A stretch of 64,000 nucleotides of DNA from Pseudomonas segetis. Lineage in GTDB: Bacteria; Pseudomonadota; Gammaproteobacteria; Pseudomonadales; Pseudomonadaceae. The DNA is taken from assembly GCF_900188155.1 (NCBI RefSeq), contig NZ_FZOG01000001.1, positions 1,217,899-1,281,898 of the forward strand. Direction: 5' to 3'. This document shows, one piece after another, positions 13,901-22,000 of the stretch; within the stretch, counting starts at the first letter, position 1; every line of letters starts with the position of its first letter. The notes below the pieces were generated by a model. That model searched no databases, was not told the origin of the DNA, and saw nothing but the letters and a program-made list of their open reading frames with translations. The position numbers and the translations under genes are program-made.

Positions 13901-15917
13901 TGTGGCCCGTGGTTACCTGAAACGCCCGGATCTGACTCAGGAACGTTTCCTTGCCAGCCCCTTTGTCGAGGGTGATCGCCTGTATCGCACCGGCGACCGC
14001 TGCCGCTTCCTGGCCGATGGCAATGTCGAATACCTGGGACGTCTTGATCATCAGGTCAAGCTGCGTGGCCAACGCATCGAGCTTGGGGAAATAGATGCGG
14101 CGCTGCTCGACTTACCGGCAATAACCGGCGCCTGCACACTGGTGTTGGATAACCGGTTGGTGGCGTTCTACAGCAGCAATACAAAGCAGCCTGAGCTTAC
14201 CGCATTGCTTGCTGCCCAGTTGCCTGCGTACATGGTGCCAGCGGTGTGGGTCGAAGTACCGGCTATGCCACTGACCAGCAATGGCAAGATCGACCGCAAA
14301 GCCTTGGCCAAGCTGCCATTGCCGCAAACCCAAAGTGACTACACCGCACCGCGCAATGCTCTGGAAAGCCTGCTTTGCCAGTTGTTTGGCGAGCTACTTG
14401 GCGAAACCCTGACCGGTGGCCGCAAGGTCGGTACATCGGACAGTTTCTTTGCCTTGGGCGGCGATTCAATTCTTGGCCTGAAGCTGATCTCCCGCCTGCG
14501 CGAACAAGGTTATTCGCTTACCCCAAGAGACCTGTTCCGTTCGCCGACTCCGGCGGCGCTCGCGCAGTTGGTCACTCCGTTGCTGTGTCAGGCTGAACAA
14601 GGTGAAGTCAGTGGTTCGATGCCGCTGATGCCCTTGCATCAGTGGTTCTTCGACCAACAACTACCGCAGGCCGCGCACTGGAATCAGTCGGTACTGGCTG
14701 ACAGTGATCGTCTGCTACAACCGGACTTGGTGCAGGCCACGCTGGATCGGTTGATCGCTCATCACGACGCCTTGCGCCTGCGTTTTTCTGAGGTCGATGG
14801 CCAATGGCAAGCGCACATCGCGCAAGTGTCGCCAGCACAATTGACCTGTTGCGAGCGACCGGAGCAACTGCTGGATGTCGCCCAAAGCCTGGATCTGCAG
14901 CAAGGCCCGCTGTTTGCAGCCGCTCTGCTGGAGGGTCAACCGCAAAGCCTGTATCTGGTTGCTCATCATCTGGTGATCGATGCGGTGTCATGGACGCCGT
15001 TGCTGGAAGATTTCCAGCAGCTTTATCAAGGCCTGGAGCGTGGTGAGAACCCGAGCCTGCCAGCGAAGACAACCTCTTACCGTCAGTGGGCCGAACATAT
15101 GCAAGCCCATGCCGACAAGGTCAGGGCTGAACAACAGTACTGGGCTGATCAATCAGCGGCTTCCCCTGCGCCGCTGGCCACAGTCGCCGAGCGTCAGACT
15201 CTATCCGCCCGCTGGGATGCAACCCGCACTCACCAGTGGCTGACAGAGTCGCACGCAGCCTATCGCACCCAACCGGAAGAGCTGCTGATCGCCGCCCTCG
15301 CCGCCACTCTGGCAGAAGCTGAAAACCGCGCTGACATAGTGGTCGATCTGGAGCGTCATGGTCGTGATGCATCATTCGACGGGCTGGATGTCAGCCGTAC
15401 CGTCGGCTGGTTCACCACCCTGTATCCGCTGCGGGTAAATTCCAGCGGTGCGCACGCTGATTGGGTGCGCAATGCCAAGCAAGCCTTGCGCGCCGTTCCG
15501 GGAATGGGACTGGGTTACGGACTCCTGCGCCAACGCGGTGAGTTGCCGGTTGGCCATGGTGATGTGCTGTTCAACTATCTGGGGCATGAACAAGCGCCTG
15601 AGGGATGGTTGCGCGCCAGTAGCCTGACTCCACCGCCTGAAGTAGCGCTTACCAACCGGGTGACCCATGGTCGAGAAGTGGTGGCGTGGTTGGAGGATGG
15701 TGCACTGCATCTGCAATGGCACAGCGTGAGCCCAACTACCGACAGCCACTTGCCAGCGCGCTTGCTGCAGCACTTGCAGGCACTGGTCGAGCATTGCCTC
15801 GACCCACAGGCGGGAGCGCTGATGCCAGCCGACTTCCCTTTGGCCAAGGCGTTGAATCAGAAGTCCCTGGACAAACTGTTGAGCAAACTCAAGCCCAAAG
15901 AGAATTCCCAAAGCTAG
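1959..15917 (+). CDS. Non-ribosomal peptide synthetase, four modules: C-A-T x4 plus E
   Basis: A 4652-residue synthetase. Condensation domains start near residues 12, 1084, 2148 and 3186, with active-site motifs HHILMDAW, HHLVSDAW, HHCATDD and HHSATDGW. Each is followed by an adenylation domain and a carrier (GGHS near 1020, 2088 and 3130; GGDS near 4165). The C-terminal epimerisation domain (about 4220-4630) keeps AHHLVID, VGWFTTLYPL and FNYLG. Codes read by eye: A1 D-I-W-E-M-T-A-D-D, the Dab type known from pyoverdine synthetases; A2 D-S-A-E-L-G-T-V-D, unassigned, partly like Gln DAQDLGVVD; A3 and A4 D-V-W-H-F-S-L-I-D, Ser. The expected segment is Dab-X-Ser-D-Ser. The ATG follows AGGA at 8 bases, and the gene lies in one run with the synthetases on either side. 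The first C domain is of the 'YPLSPLQQGMLFH' class. Confidence 0.96.
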   Translation: MTHDKTSSNPIEDVYPLSPLQQGMLFHSLLHEDSGVYLMQDRYRIGGAIDEVAFLESWRQVVALHPSLRASFQWKAQKQPVQVIHREVKVPLDTIDLRGLAPDQQDARIRSLLADEQKIGFNLSKPPLIRFRLVRLADESYEFIRSFHHILMDAWCISLVTVDFLKAYEALCNDRIPQFKRPRPFRDYIQWLQHQDANKAEQFWRGQLQGLNAPTPLTVDNGVSRDRYTDAVLVDDRLIHLSAQETQALAAFCRSQRITPNTFFQGAWSLLLSRYSGQRDVMFGVTVAGRPAELTGVAEMIGLFINTLPLRVSVDPEASLGQWLGALQGLNLDMRDYEHTPLTDIQGWSDFPRGETLFDSILVFENAPIDEQILEGGFQFSLDGMDHSVHTHYGLTLVILPGEQLGIRLSYDRDRFDAATVQRLLGHLASLVRGMLAAPDAALGSFELLSGEERQQLLGEWAHNPQAFPLEQSYAQLFAAQVAQRGDQVVAVCDTESLTYAELDRRATCLAHALREAGAGADQLVALAAPRGLALLTMMIAVFKTGAAMLPLEVNHPPERLREILTLSRAPLLVATEECSNLLDQLLSGLEQAPDALFAEACWQANNDALLPWLGGPESLAYVLFTSGSTGTPKGVMIEQRGMLNNIFGKVPGLGLNAEDRIAQTASVAFDISVWQFLAAPVLGATVHILPDEVAHDPQRLLRVVVSERLSVLETVPSLMRTLLALCPCDLQLPDLRWVMPTGEALPPTVARDWFARFPDIPLMNAYGPAECADDVAFQPIFSAPDANVSHMPIGQPTANNRLYVLDEALRPLPVGVAGEICVGGVGVGRGYLHDPQRTADAFIDHPQLEGRIYRTGDLGRWRADGLIEYLGRRDQQVKLRGHRIELTEIEHRLAQHPSVREAAVLLRENHVGEAWLVAYYSAHDERLGHDELSSQLREHLRGQLPPYMVPAAFICLDRLPLNANGKVDRKALAAQELNWQADTQQSVAPRNEQEAAVAAIWAEVLGRDSIGVEDNFFTLGGHSLLATQIVARLRAHFKLDLPLRLLFEQPTVALLALAIAKRQAEAATPQSAVAPALKTLPRPAQLPLSFSQQRLWFIEQLTPGTTLFNIPFALRLKGDLNIQALHASLNDLLARHEILRTGIRDIDGVPCQHISESLSIALPFDDLSGLPTTAREGAQFSALQDAFSQPFDLSTPPLLRAHLLRLAPGEHVLAIALHHLVSDAWSATIALRELAQGYDARCNGAAAKLPDLPVQYADFALWQREHLQGDELKRQLDYWSQTLDRSNSDSSPLLALPTDLARPSVQSYRAGIVQRELSTELSSRVQAFASRLGTTPFTVIFAGFAVLMHRLSGDATVLIGTPVTHREQPGTEGLLGILLNNLAIRTDFEPHADFTALVSQVAKRLREGLQHQDLPFEQLVDSLQLPRSLSHAPLYQVMVAQQLAMESRLRFSDLEFEALDTPLKQSECDLDLHVLCPANAPIQLELMYALDLFVADSARQTLARLEHLLDYMLAEPQRPVAALPLLMEAEWQRTVVEWNRTEMAVPQHLCFAQLFEQQAERTPNRDALCFEGQSLSYGELNRRANQVAHYLRGRGVVANSSVALCVERSLELLVGLLGILKSGGAYVPLDPTYPLDRLAYMLEDAQPALLIGQHGLLEELGIHLPRLRLDSDAALFADQPENNPAPLAGPDDLAYIMYTSGSTGKPKGTLVTNGSVVNLAWARIHGLYRRYTDQPMRASFNYSFAFDSSVAELILLLDGHSLYLTPEAVRYDPEALAQFFRDTRLDAFECTPAQLKVLLESDGVRRGETYLPRFVLFGGDTVDAQLWQRLPSIAGSRFFNTYGPTECTVDATGCAVDDFPDRPIIGRPIANVRTYVLDPFLNPLPVGVPGELHISGAGVTLGYLNRAEQTAKVFINDPFSPLPGARMYKSGDLVRWLPDGQLEYLGRMDHQVKIRGFRVELGEIEALIGAQPDVRQAVVLAREDDPGDKRLVAYVTCDAQADIDAWRKAIGAALPDYMVPSAFVLLDELPLTDNGKLNRKTLPAPEIQAAPDAQNPPRTVAEQQLAALWSELLKVPLAQIGRDSHFFYLGGHSLLAAVLFARLRQQFTTVPALRAVFEQPTLEALAATLGNPLQAPAAAFVPAARPARLPLSFEQQRLWFLEQLSAGGGEYNVVSAVQLEGELNSQALKTALNSLVQRHEVLRSRILRDADGELMQLIEPQVDIELPVTVLQATSDEHWLQLTDKAIHAETGRRFDLASQLPIRAALIQRSDCAQSLLLLNLHHCATDDASSQNLLDELRQLYTAECQGSTATLPALALQYPDYALWQHEPKQQAAFSSQLEYWRKQLEDGDYLLDLPTDQARPNQLDPTAGAVQLQLPSALVERLRQFAQQRGATLYMLMLAAAQLLLGRYANQRDVRLGSPVAQRPFAELQPLIGCFVNTLVMRTDLDPALDFEGLLSQVRNRVLDAQQHQDVPFDQVVEHLKPSRSLGQTPLFQVLFAMQNADSSSQHWPQLQVSERAVTAQSTKYDLNWEVHDGEVLSVLLEYRAALFSETTARRWLQQWQQLLETMLDAPQTRLGDWTPLLVAQRNQQLVDWNATERQYSCPTNLHTALSQQAVLSPDALALVFEDQRLSYAELDQRAQQLARALRGAGVGRESIVPLCMERSVEMVVALLGIVHAGAAWLPLDPELPAARLAFLIEDADAQVSLTQAQWLSKLPAGHNVWTLNALPDAEVGEPISVKSDDLAYVLYTSGSTGQPKGVMNEHGALMNRLHWMQDAFPIGPNDRVLQKTPYSFDVSVWEFFWPLITGATLVVARPDGHRDPAYLSQLIQQEQITTLHFVPSMLRAFVEEPSLTDCQSLRQVFASGEALPVDLVRRFMGQHPAALINLYGPTEAAIDVSVWRCSKDDLIVPIGKPIANLRLYILDESMQPLPIGSIGELYIGGVGVARGYLKRPDLTQERFLASPFVEGDRLYRTGDRCRFMADGNIEYLGRLDHQVKLRGQRIELGEIDAALLAQAGVREAATLLLEQRLVSFWCGEADEDFIRAALNDSLPAHMQPSLLVALDSLPLNNNGKLDHKALAATPLPEAQGKQSQIAPRNATETVLCQLFSELLECSSVGIEDHFFQLGGHSLLATRLVARVRECLGATLPLSLVFAQPTVKALAGHLQAVTPGESISPQPRPAQLPLGLAQRRFWMLSRLVPESREYHMPFALVLRGELQVEVLREAFAQLSQRHLVLRSRIIETEGEPQLLIDDHGPELTLSLVATQDWTSTCAETRNNLMAPFDLAAAAPWRAHLLQRQGSDENLLLVCLHHSATDGWAMQLLIDELTQAYAAGVRGQAPGWTPLQIDYVDFALWQQQPDTQARCDHSLDYWKNHLGQDNYQLDLPLDHPRGAEADRSAGQLTLHLGSQRAENIRRFARQRGTTAYVVLATALSALLARYSGQREIRFGTPADQRDQVQSQTLLACLVNTLVIRSDVDQQAPAEQLLTSLEADLRAAQAHADLPFATLVGAVAQQRDLNRTPLFQVLFSLNYGRMQSSQWPGLNIEEQMLPVIDAKFEQSWEVQDDGNDMTLSLEYQSALYEPLTMQRWSSQWCALLDALVAAPQRKLVELFPQQQDQQQLARWNATERPYPGPSNLHIALSQQAALSPDATALVFEGQRLSYAELDQRAQHVARALRGAGIGRESIVPLCMERSVEMVVALLGIVHAGAAWLPLDPELPAARLAFLIEDADAQVSLSQAQWLSKLPAGHTVWTLDALPEAQTGEPISVNANDLAYVLYTSGSTGQPKGVMNEHGALMNRLHWMQDAFPIGPNDRVLQKTPYSFDVSVWEFFWPLITGATLVVARPDGHRDPAYLSRLIQQEQVTTLHFVPSMLRAFVEEPSMADCKSLRQVFASGEALPVDLVRRFMGKHPAVLVNLYGPTEAAIDVSVWRCSKDDLIVPIGKPIANLRLYILDDSMQPLPIGSIGELYIGGVGVARGYLKRPDLTQERFLASPFVEGDRLYRTGDRCRFLADGNVEYLGRLDHQVKLRGQRIELGEIDAALLDLPAITGACTLVLDNRLVAFYSSNTKQPELTALLAAQLPAYMVPAVWVEVPAMPLTSNGKIDRKALAKLPLPQTQSDYTAPRNALESLLCQLFGELLGETLTGGRKVGTSDSFFALGGDSILGLKLISRLREQGYSLTPRDLFRSPTPAALAQLVTPLLCQAEQGEVSGSMPLMPLHQWFFDQQLPQAAHWNQSVLADSDRLLQPDLVQATLDRLIAHHDALRLRFSEVDGQWQAHIAQVSPAQLTCCERPEQLLDVAQSLDLQQGPLFAAALLEGQPQSLYLVAHHLVIDAVSWTPLLEDFQQLYQGLERGENPSLPAKTTSYRQWAEHMQAHADKVRAEQQYWADQSAASPAPLATVAERQTLSARWDATRTHQWLTESHAAYRTQPEELLIAALAATLAEAENRADIVVDLERHGRDASFDGLDVSRTVGWFTTLYPLRVNSSGAHADWVRNAKQALRAVPGMGLGYGLLRQRGELPVGHGDVLFNYLGHEQAPEGWLRASSLTPPPEVALTNRVTHGREVVAWLEDGALHLQWHSVSPTTDSHLPARLLQHLQALVEHCLDPQAGALMPADFPLAKALNQKSLDKLLSKLKPKENSQS
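9750..11008 (+). repeat. Intragenic repeat, Ser adenylation domain copy 1
   Basis: This stretch of module 3 matches 12846-14104 with a constant offset of 3096 bases and no net insertion or deletion. Long runs are identical and most differences are at third codon positions. It covers almost the whole adenylation domain and explains why both domains carry the same Ser code. It is either a recent duplication or kept alike by gene conversion. Confidence 0.9.
12846..14104 (+). repeat. Intragenic repeat, Ser adenylation domain copy 2
   Basis: Second copy of the Ser adenylation segment at 9750-11008, in module 4. Outside these limits the two modules diverge: the condensation domains differ, and module 4 ends in a GGDS carrier followed by an epimerase. 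Confidence 0.9.
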
Positions 15918-15929
15918 CGAGTGACGAGC

Positions 15930-15961
15930 ACCCGCGATGCCACTGCCTGGCTGTCGCGGGT
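15930..15961 (+). other. Hairpin between two NRPS genes
   Basis: ACCCGCGA (15930-15937) and TCGCGGGT (15954-15961) form a perfect 8-bp stem with a 16-base loop, 12 bases after the stop of the four-module synthetase. No T-run follows, so a strong intrinsic terminator is unlikely. It may stabilise or partly attenuate the polycistronic message. Confidence 0.4.
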
Positions 15962-16012
15962 CTTGAACCGAACTCACTAAGTTTTCCTAGCCTTTGAAAC
16001 GGATCAGCAAGC

Positions 16013-19000
16013 ATGAACAATATTGAAGACATCTACTCGCTTTCACCCACCCAGCATGGCCTGCTGTTCCACAGCGTGGCCCAGCCTGAGTCGCGGGTGT
16101 ATTACCAACAGCTGAGCCTGGAAATGAATGGCCCCCTGCAATTGAGCGCGTTTCGTGGCGCCTGGCAGGCGTTGATCAAACGCCACGCCTTATTGCGCAG
16201 CGCCTTTCTCTGGGAAGACCTGGACGACGCCTATCAGGTGGTGCAGCAAGAAGTGGCATTGCCCTTGACCGAGCGGGACTGGCAAGACCGTGTCGAGCCA
16301 CAGGGCGCGCTTGAACAGTTGGCGCTGGAACAACGTGCACAAGCTCTGGAGCTCAATGATGCACCGCTGATGCGTGTCTGCCTGGTGCGCCTGGCCCCTG
16401 AACGCTGGCACCTGATCTGGACCTTCCATCACATCCTAATGGACGGCTGGAGCGTGGATATTGCTGTTCAGGAATGGCTTGCGCTGTATTACGAACAGGC
16501 CCATGCACGCCCCGCCAACCTGCCAGCAACCCGTCCTTACCGTGATTACATCGCCTGGCTGGCGGAACAAGACATGACCGCCACCGAAGGCTTCTGGCGC
16601 GATCAGTTGCAGGAGGTCAGCGAACCGACCCCGCTGCCCAACTTCGCCGAACGCCAGGCTGCTCCTGTCGGGGCGCCCTTCGCTGAACGTGAAAGCCTGC
16701 TGACCGCCAGCGAAACCGAGCAATTGTCACAGTTCGCCCGCGCCAATGACCTAACCATCAATACCTTGATCCAAGGTGCCTGGGCGCTTCTACTCGGTCA
16801 ACACGCAGGCCGTGACGAAGTGGTTTACGGCGTCACTGTTGCCGGTCGTCCCGAGAACCTGGCTGCTGTAGACAGCACTGTCGGGCTGTTTATCAATACC
16901 CTGCCGTTGCGCGTGCAATGGGCTGACGGCACGACCTTGGTGAACTGGCTGCAGCACTTGCAGCAAACCAACAGCGACTTGCGTCACCACGCTTACCTGC
17001 CGCTGGGCAAACTCAAGGCGATGACCGGCATTGCCGCTGAACAGGCGCTGTTCGACTCGATCCTGGTGTTCGAGAATTTCCCGGTCACCGACGCGCTCAA
17101 TCAAGACACCGGCGGATTGAGTTTCACTGCCCCGAGAAGCGACCAACAAGACGACGGCATCAGGCTCACCCAAGGCCGCAACCATTTCCCGCTGTCGCTG
17201 ATCGTTGTGCCGGACAAACAACTGCACTATCTGATCAGCTACAACCGTTCACGCTTCAGCGATGCCGAAGTCGCGGTGCTCTCTGCCCAGTTACGCGACA
17301 TCCTGTTGGCAATGACGGCGCAAGCGCAATGCCCGGTCAACGAACTGCAGTGGCTCAGCCCTGAAGAGTCTCAGCACCTGATCGCGCAAGGGCGCGGCGT
17401 GCAACTGCCAGTGCCTGAAGTCTGCCTGCATCAGCGTTTCGAACAGCAGGCAACGGCTCACCCCGAACAGATTGCAATCCGTGACAGCAAGGTGGCGCTG
17501 ACCTACGCAGAGCTGAACCAGCAAGCCAACCGCCTCAGCCACTACCTGCGCGCACAGGGCATCAGCCATGGCAGCGTTGTAGCCCTTGCTCTGGAACGCA
17601 GCACCGAGTTTGTTATTGCCCTGCTTGCAACCTTGAAGGCCGGTGCGGCCTATCTGCCGCTGGATATCAAACAACCCGCCGGACGTTTGGCTGATGTTCT
17701 GAATGACAGCCGCGCCGCGCTGCTGATCGGTGCGGCGCCATCGCCCTTGCTCAAGGGGCTCGCCGAGCACACCGCGGTGCTATGGCTGGCGGAACAGGCG
17801 CAGGTCATCGCCACGCAGCCAGCTACCCCGCCCGCAGTCACGCACAGTCCGAGCGATGCTGCTTATGTGATCTACACCTCAGGTTCAACCGGAACGCCCA
17901 AGGGCGTAGTGGTTGAGCATCAGTCCATCCTTAATTACCTGACGGCGGTGCAAACCGTCCTCAACCCGCCAGCAGCAGCCCGTTATGGCTTGCTGTCCAG
18001 TGTCGCCGCAGACCTTGGCCACACTCAATTGTTCGGCGCCCTTTGCAGTGGCGCCAGCCTGTTGCTGGTGGATGAGGACATCGGCTTCAATCCGCTGGCA
18101 CTGGCTGACTTGTTCGATCAGCACCCTGTTGATGTGTTGAAGATCACCCCAAGTCATATGGCCGGGTTGCTGCAGGCGCTTCCCGATGCACGCCTGCTGC
18201 CCCGCGTTCTGCTGGTCTTTGGTGGCGATGCACTCAGCCCGGCGCTGCTGGAACAAGTCAACCATCTGGCGCCGGAGCTCAAGGTGTTCAACCACTATGG
18301 GCCGAGCGAAGCGACAGTCGGGGCTACTGCCACCGAACTGAGCGCAGGCCAGCGCAGCATTGCCCTCGGTCGTCCGCTGCCGAACCGGCAACTGCGAGTG
18401 GTCGATGGCAACGGGCATCCGGTACCAACCGGGGTGTCTGGCGAGTTGCTCATCAAGGGTGCTCTGGCCCGCGGTTACCTGCACCGGCCTGACCTTACCG
18501 ACGAACGTTTCCAACTGGATCAGGACCAGCAACGCTGGTACCGAACTGGTGACCGCGTGCGCTGGCAGGTGGACGGACAGCTGGGGTTTATCGGTCGGGT
18601 CGACAGCCAGGTCAAGATCCGTGGCAACCGCTTGGAACTCGGTGAAGTCGAAGCACAGATCAAGCGCCTGTCGCCGCTGATCGAGCAGGCGCTGGTACGC
18701 GCCGTGGAGCTGGACGGCAGCCTGCGACTGGTGGCCTATCTGGTCGCCAGCCAGTCAATTTCAGCCACCAAACTGCGCAATGATCTCAGCGCACGCATGC
18801 CCGATTACATGGTACCTGCGCACTTCATTACCCTTGACGAGTTGCCGCTTAACCGCAACGGCAAGGTCGATGTTCAGCGCCTGCCGATGCCGCAACAACC
18901 GACGGATGACAGCGCCACACATGTGGCGCCGCGCAATCAAGTTGAGACGCTGCTGGCGGATATCTGGCAGGAAGTGCTCAAACGTGAACGAATTGGCGTG

Positions 19001-22000
19001 CATGACAACTTTTTCACCCTCGGCGGCGATTCGATCCTCAATTTGCAAATCATCGCCCGTGCCAACCAGCAGGGACTCAAGCTCACCCCGAGCCAGTTAT
19101 TCGAAAACCGTACCATCGCTGATATCGCCCGGGTTCTAGGTGCCGATGCCTCTCACGCAGTAACTGAAAATGCTGCCGACGGCTACGACTTGCCATTGGG
19201 CGCAGGTCAACTGGCGCGCTTGCAGCAAGGTCCGCTGGACGCCACCTGGCGTTGTGTCGCGCTCAGTCAAGCCATTGACAGCCAACTGCTGGGCCAGGCA
19301 ATCGCCGCCTTGCAACAGCATCATCAAGCACTGCGTCTGGCACTCAAGGCCTTGCCGGACGGTGAATGGCAGCAGCAAGTACTGGTCTCCCCTCCGGCCC
19401 CGGTCGTCGAGCACCAGAACCTTACCAACTGCAACCAAGCGCGCTTGCAGGCCATGGCTCAGGCAGGTGTCGACGCCCTTGATCTGGCGCGTGGGCAAAC
19501 ACTGCATGCCTGCCTGCTAGAGAATGACGGCAAACACTATGTGCTGCTGGCTGCTCATCCTCTGATTCTGGACGAAGCGTCCTGGCCGCTGCTGCTCACC
19601 GATCTCAATCTGGCGCTGGGCCAACTGCTCTATCAGCGCCCAGTGCGGCTGTCCTATGCCGGTGGCGACTTCACCCAGTGGACCCGCCACCAGCACAGCT
19701 ATGCCCAAGGCGATACGCTGGATGAGGTCTGGGAGCACTGGCTGCAATACGCAGGCATGGACACCGTGCAATTGCCTGACAGCCAACAGCCGGTCACTCT
19801 GATTGAAGAAAAGCTTCCAGCCAGTATCTCAGCCGACATCAAGCGTTTGGGCGAAGTGCTGCATCTGGACTGGAACTGTTTGCTGGCCAGCGCTGTAGTT
19901 GAACATTGCCAAGCGCAATGCGGCGCGGGTCTGGTCGCATTGAATATTCAGGGCGACCGCCCGGCAGCAGAGCAACTGCCTGTTCACGCCCCGATTGCCT
20001 TGGCCGATCTCGATCCGGCACGCATTCTCGGCCCGCTGGAGCTGGCAGTCCCCTACTTCCTCCAGTCCCAAGGCGACAGCTTGCTGCAACGCTTACAAGC
20101 ATTGGCCGGGCAACTACGCAGCTACCCGCAACATGGCGCTGACTATGGTGTATTGCGTTACCTCTCCGACAATACGTATCTTCAGGAACCGCTGGGCGAG
20201 CTGCCAAACGCCTTAGTCAGCATTCGCTGGCGGGGTAACCGCGACAGCCATCGCGAACAACGTGGCATGCTGGCGCAGGTCGAGGCCGCAAGCCAGCCGA
20301 CCGCCCCAAGCAGCCCGTTGACTCTGGACGCCCACTGGCAGGACGGTTGCTTGCATCTGCGCGGTGAAGGCACGCTCGCCACCAGTTGGATGCCCTGCCT
20401 TGTGCAACAGCTGGCCGAACTGGCCGGGCTCCTTGCTGAACCCGAGTTGCGACCCGCAAGCCATGCCTTCCCGCTTTGCCATAAACAGGCGGCAACCTTG
20501 GCTTGCGAAGCGCTGGACTGGTCGAACATTGAAGATGTCTATCCCTTGTCTTCCATGCAACAAGGCATGTTGCTGCACACTCTGTTGCAACCCCACAGTG
20601 GCATCTATCTAATGCAACAACGCTACAGTTGGGACGGTGTGCTACAACGCCCGGCCATGGAAGCCGCCTGGCAACTGTTTCTCAAGCGCCATCCGATGAT
20701 GCGCACCGCCTTCTGGTGGCAGGACGATCACGAACCGCTGCAGTGCGTGTACCGCGAGACCGCTCAGGCGTTCGACTGGCAAGACCTGCGCCACCTCGAT
20801 GACGAGCAACAGCAGCTGGCGATGGATCAGGCGCTGGAAGCGCAACGCCTGCAAGGTTTCGACATGGCTTGCGCACCCTTGACCCATCTGCGGGTGTTCC
20901 AGCTCGACGAACGCCGTTTTGCCGTGGTGCGCAGCTTCCACCACATTCTGACTGACGCCTGGTGCTTCGGCCTGCTGATGGAAGACCTGTTGGCGATTTA
21001 TCAAGCAATAGTGCGTCAGGAGCCCGTGGCCCGTCCGCTGCTGCGTTCGTTCCATGGCTACATGAGCTGGCTGGAACGCCATGACATGGCTGCCGCTCAC
21101 GCCTTCTGGCAGGCGCAAATGGCAGGGTTCAGCGAACCGACGCCACTGCATGTAGACAGCCCGCTGAACCGCCAAGAACAGGCTCCTGAACAGGTCGGCG
21201 ATCTCGATCAGACCCTGAGCATCAGCCAGACTCAGCGTTTGCAGCAGCTGTGCCAGACCTACCAACTGACGCCCAACACCTGGATTCAAGGCGCCTGGGC
21301 GTTGCTGCTGTCGCGCTACAGTGGCAACCGCGATGTGCTGTTCGGCGTCACCGTGGCCGGTCGTCCCACTGATCTGGCGGGCGTTGAAGAAATGGTCGGC
21401 CTGTTCATCAACAGCCTACCCCTGCGTATCGATGTCGACCCACAAGCGAAGGTGGCCGACTGGCTACAGGCGCTGTTGTCGCACAATGCCCAATTGCGCG
21501 AACACGAAAGCGCATCCCTGGTGGATATCCAGCGCTACAGCGATGTACCGCGCGGCCAGCAGTTATTCGACAGCCTGGTGGTATTCGAAAACGCCCCGCT
21601 GGACATCAGCAGCGTGCAGTTGGATGCCTTTAGCATCGACATCTATGAAGATCGGGTGCACACCAACTTCCCGATGACGGTGGTGCTCTATCCGGGTGAC
21701 CGGCTGGGCATTCGCTTGTCCTACGACAGCCAGCGTTTCACCCGCGATACCGTGCAGCGGATGCTCGGCCATCTGGTGCAATTGCTGTCGGCCATGCTCG
21801 ATCAGCCCGATGCCCAACTGGGCTGTTTGCATATGCTCCCCGAAATGGAGCGCCAGGCGTTGCAGGTCGAATGGAACAACAGCGCCGTCGACTTCCCGCT
21901 GGAACGGGGTTATGCCGCGCTTTTCGCCGATCAGGTACGCAACCGCGCACATCACATTGCCGCCGTATGCCAGGGGCAATCCCTGACCTATGCTGAACTG

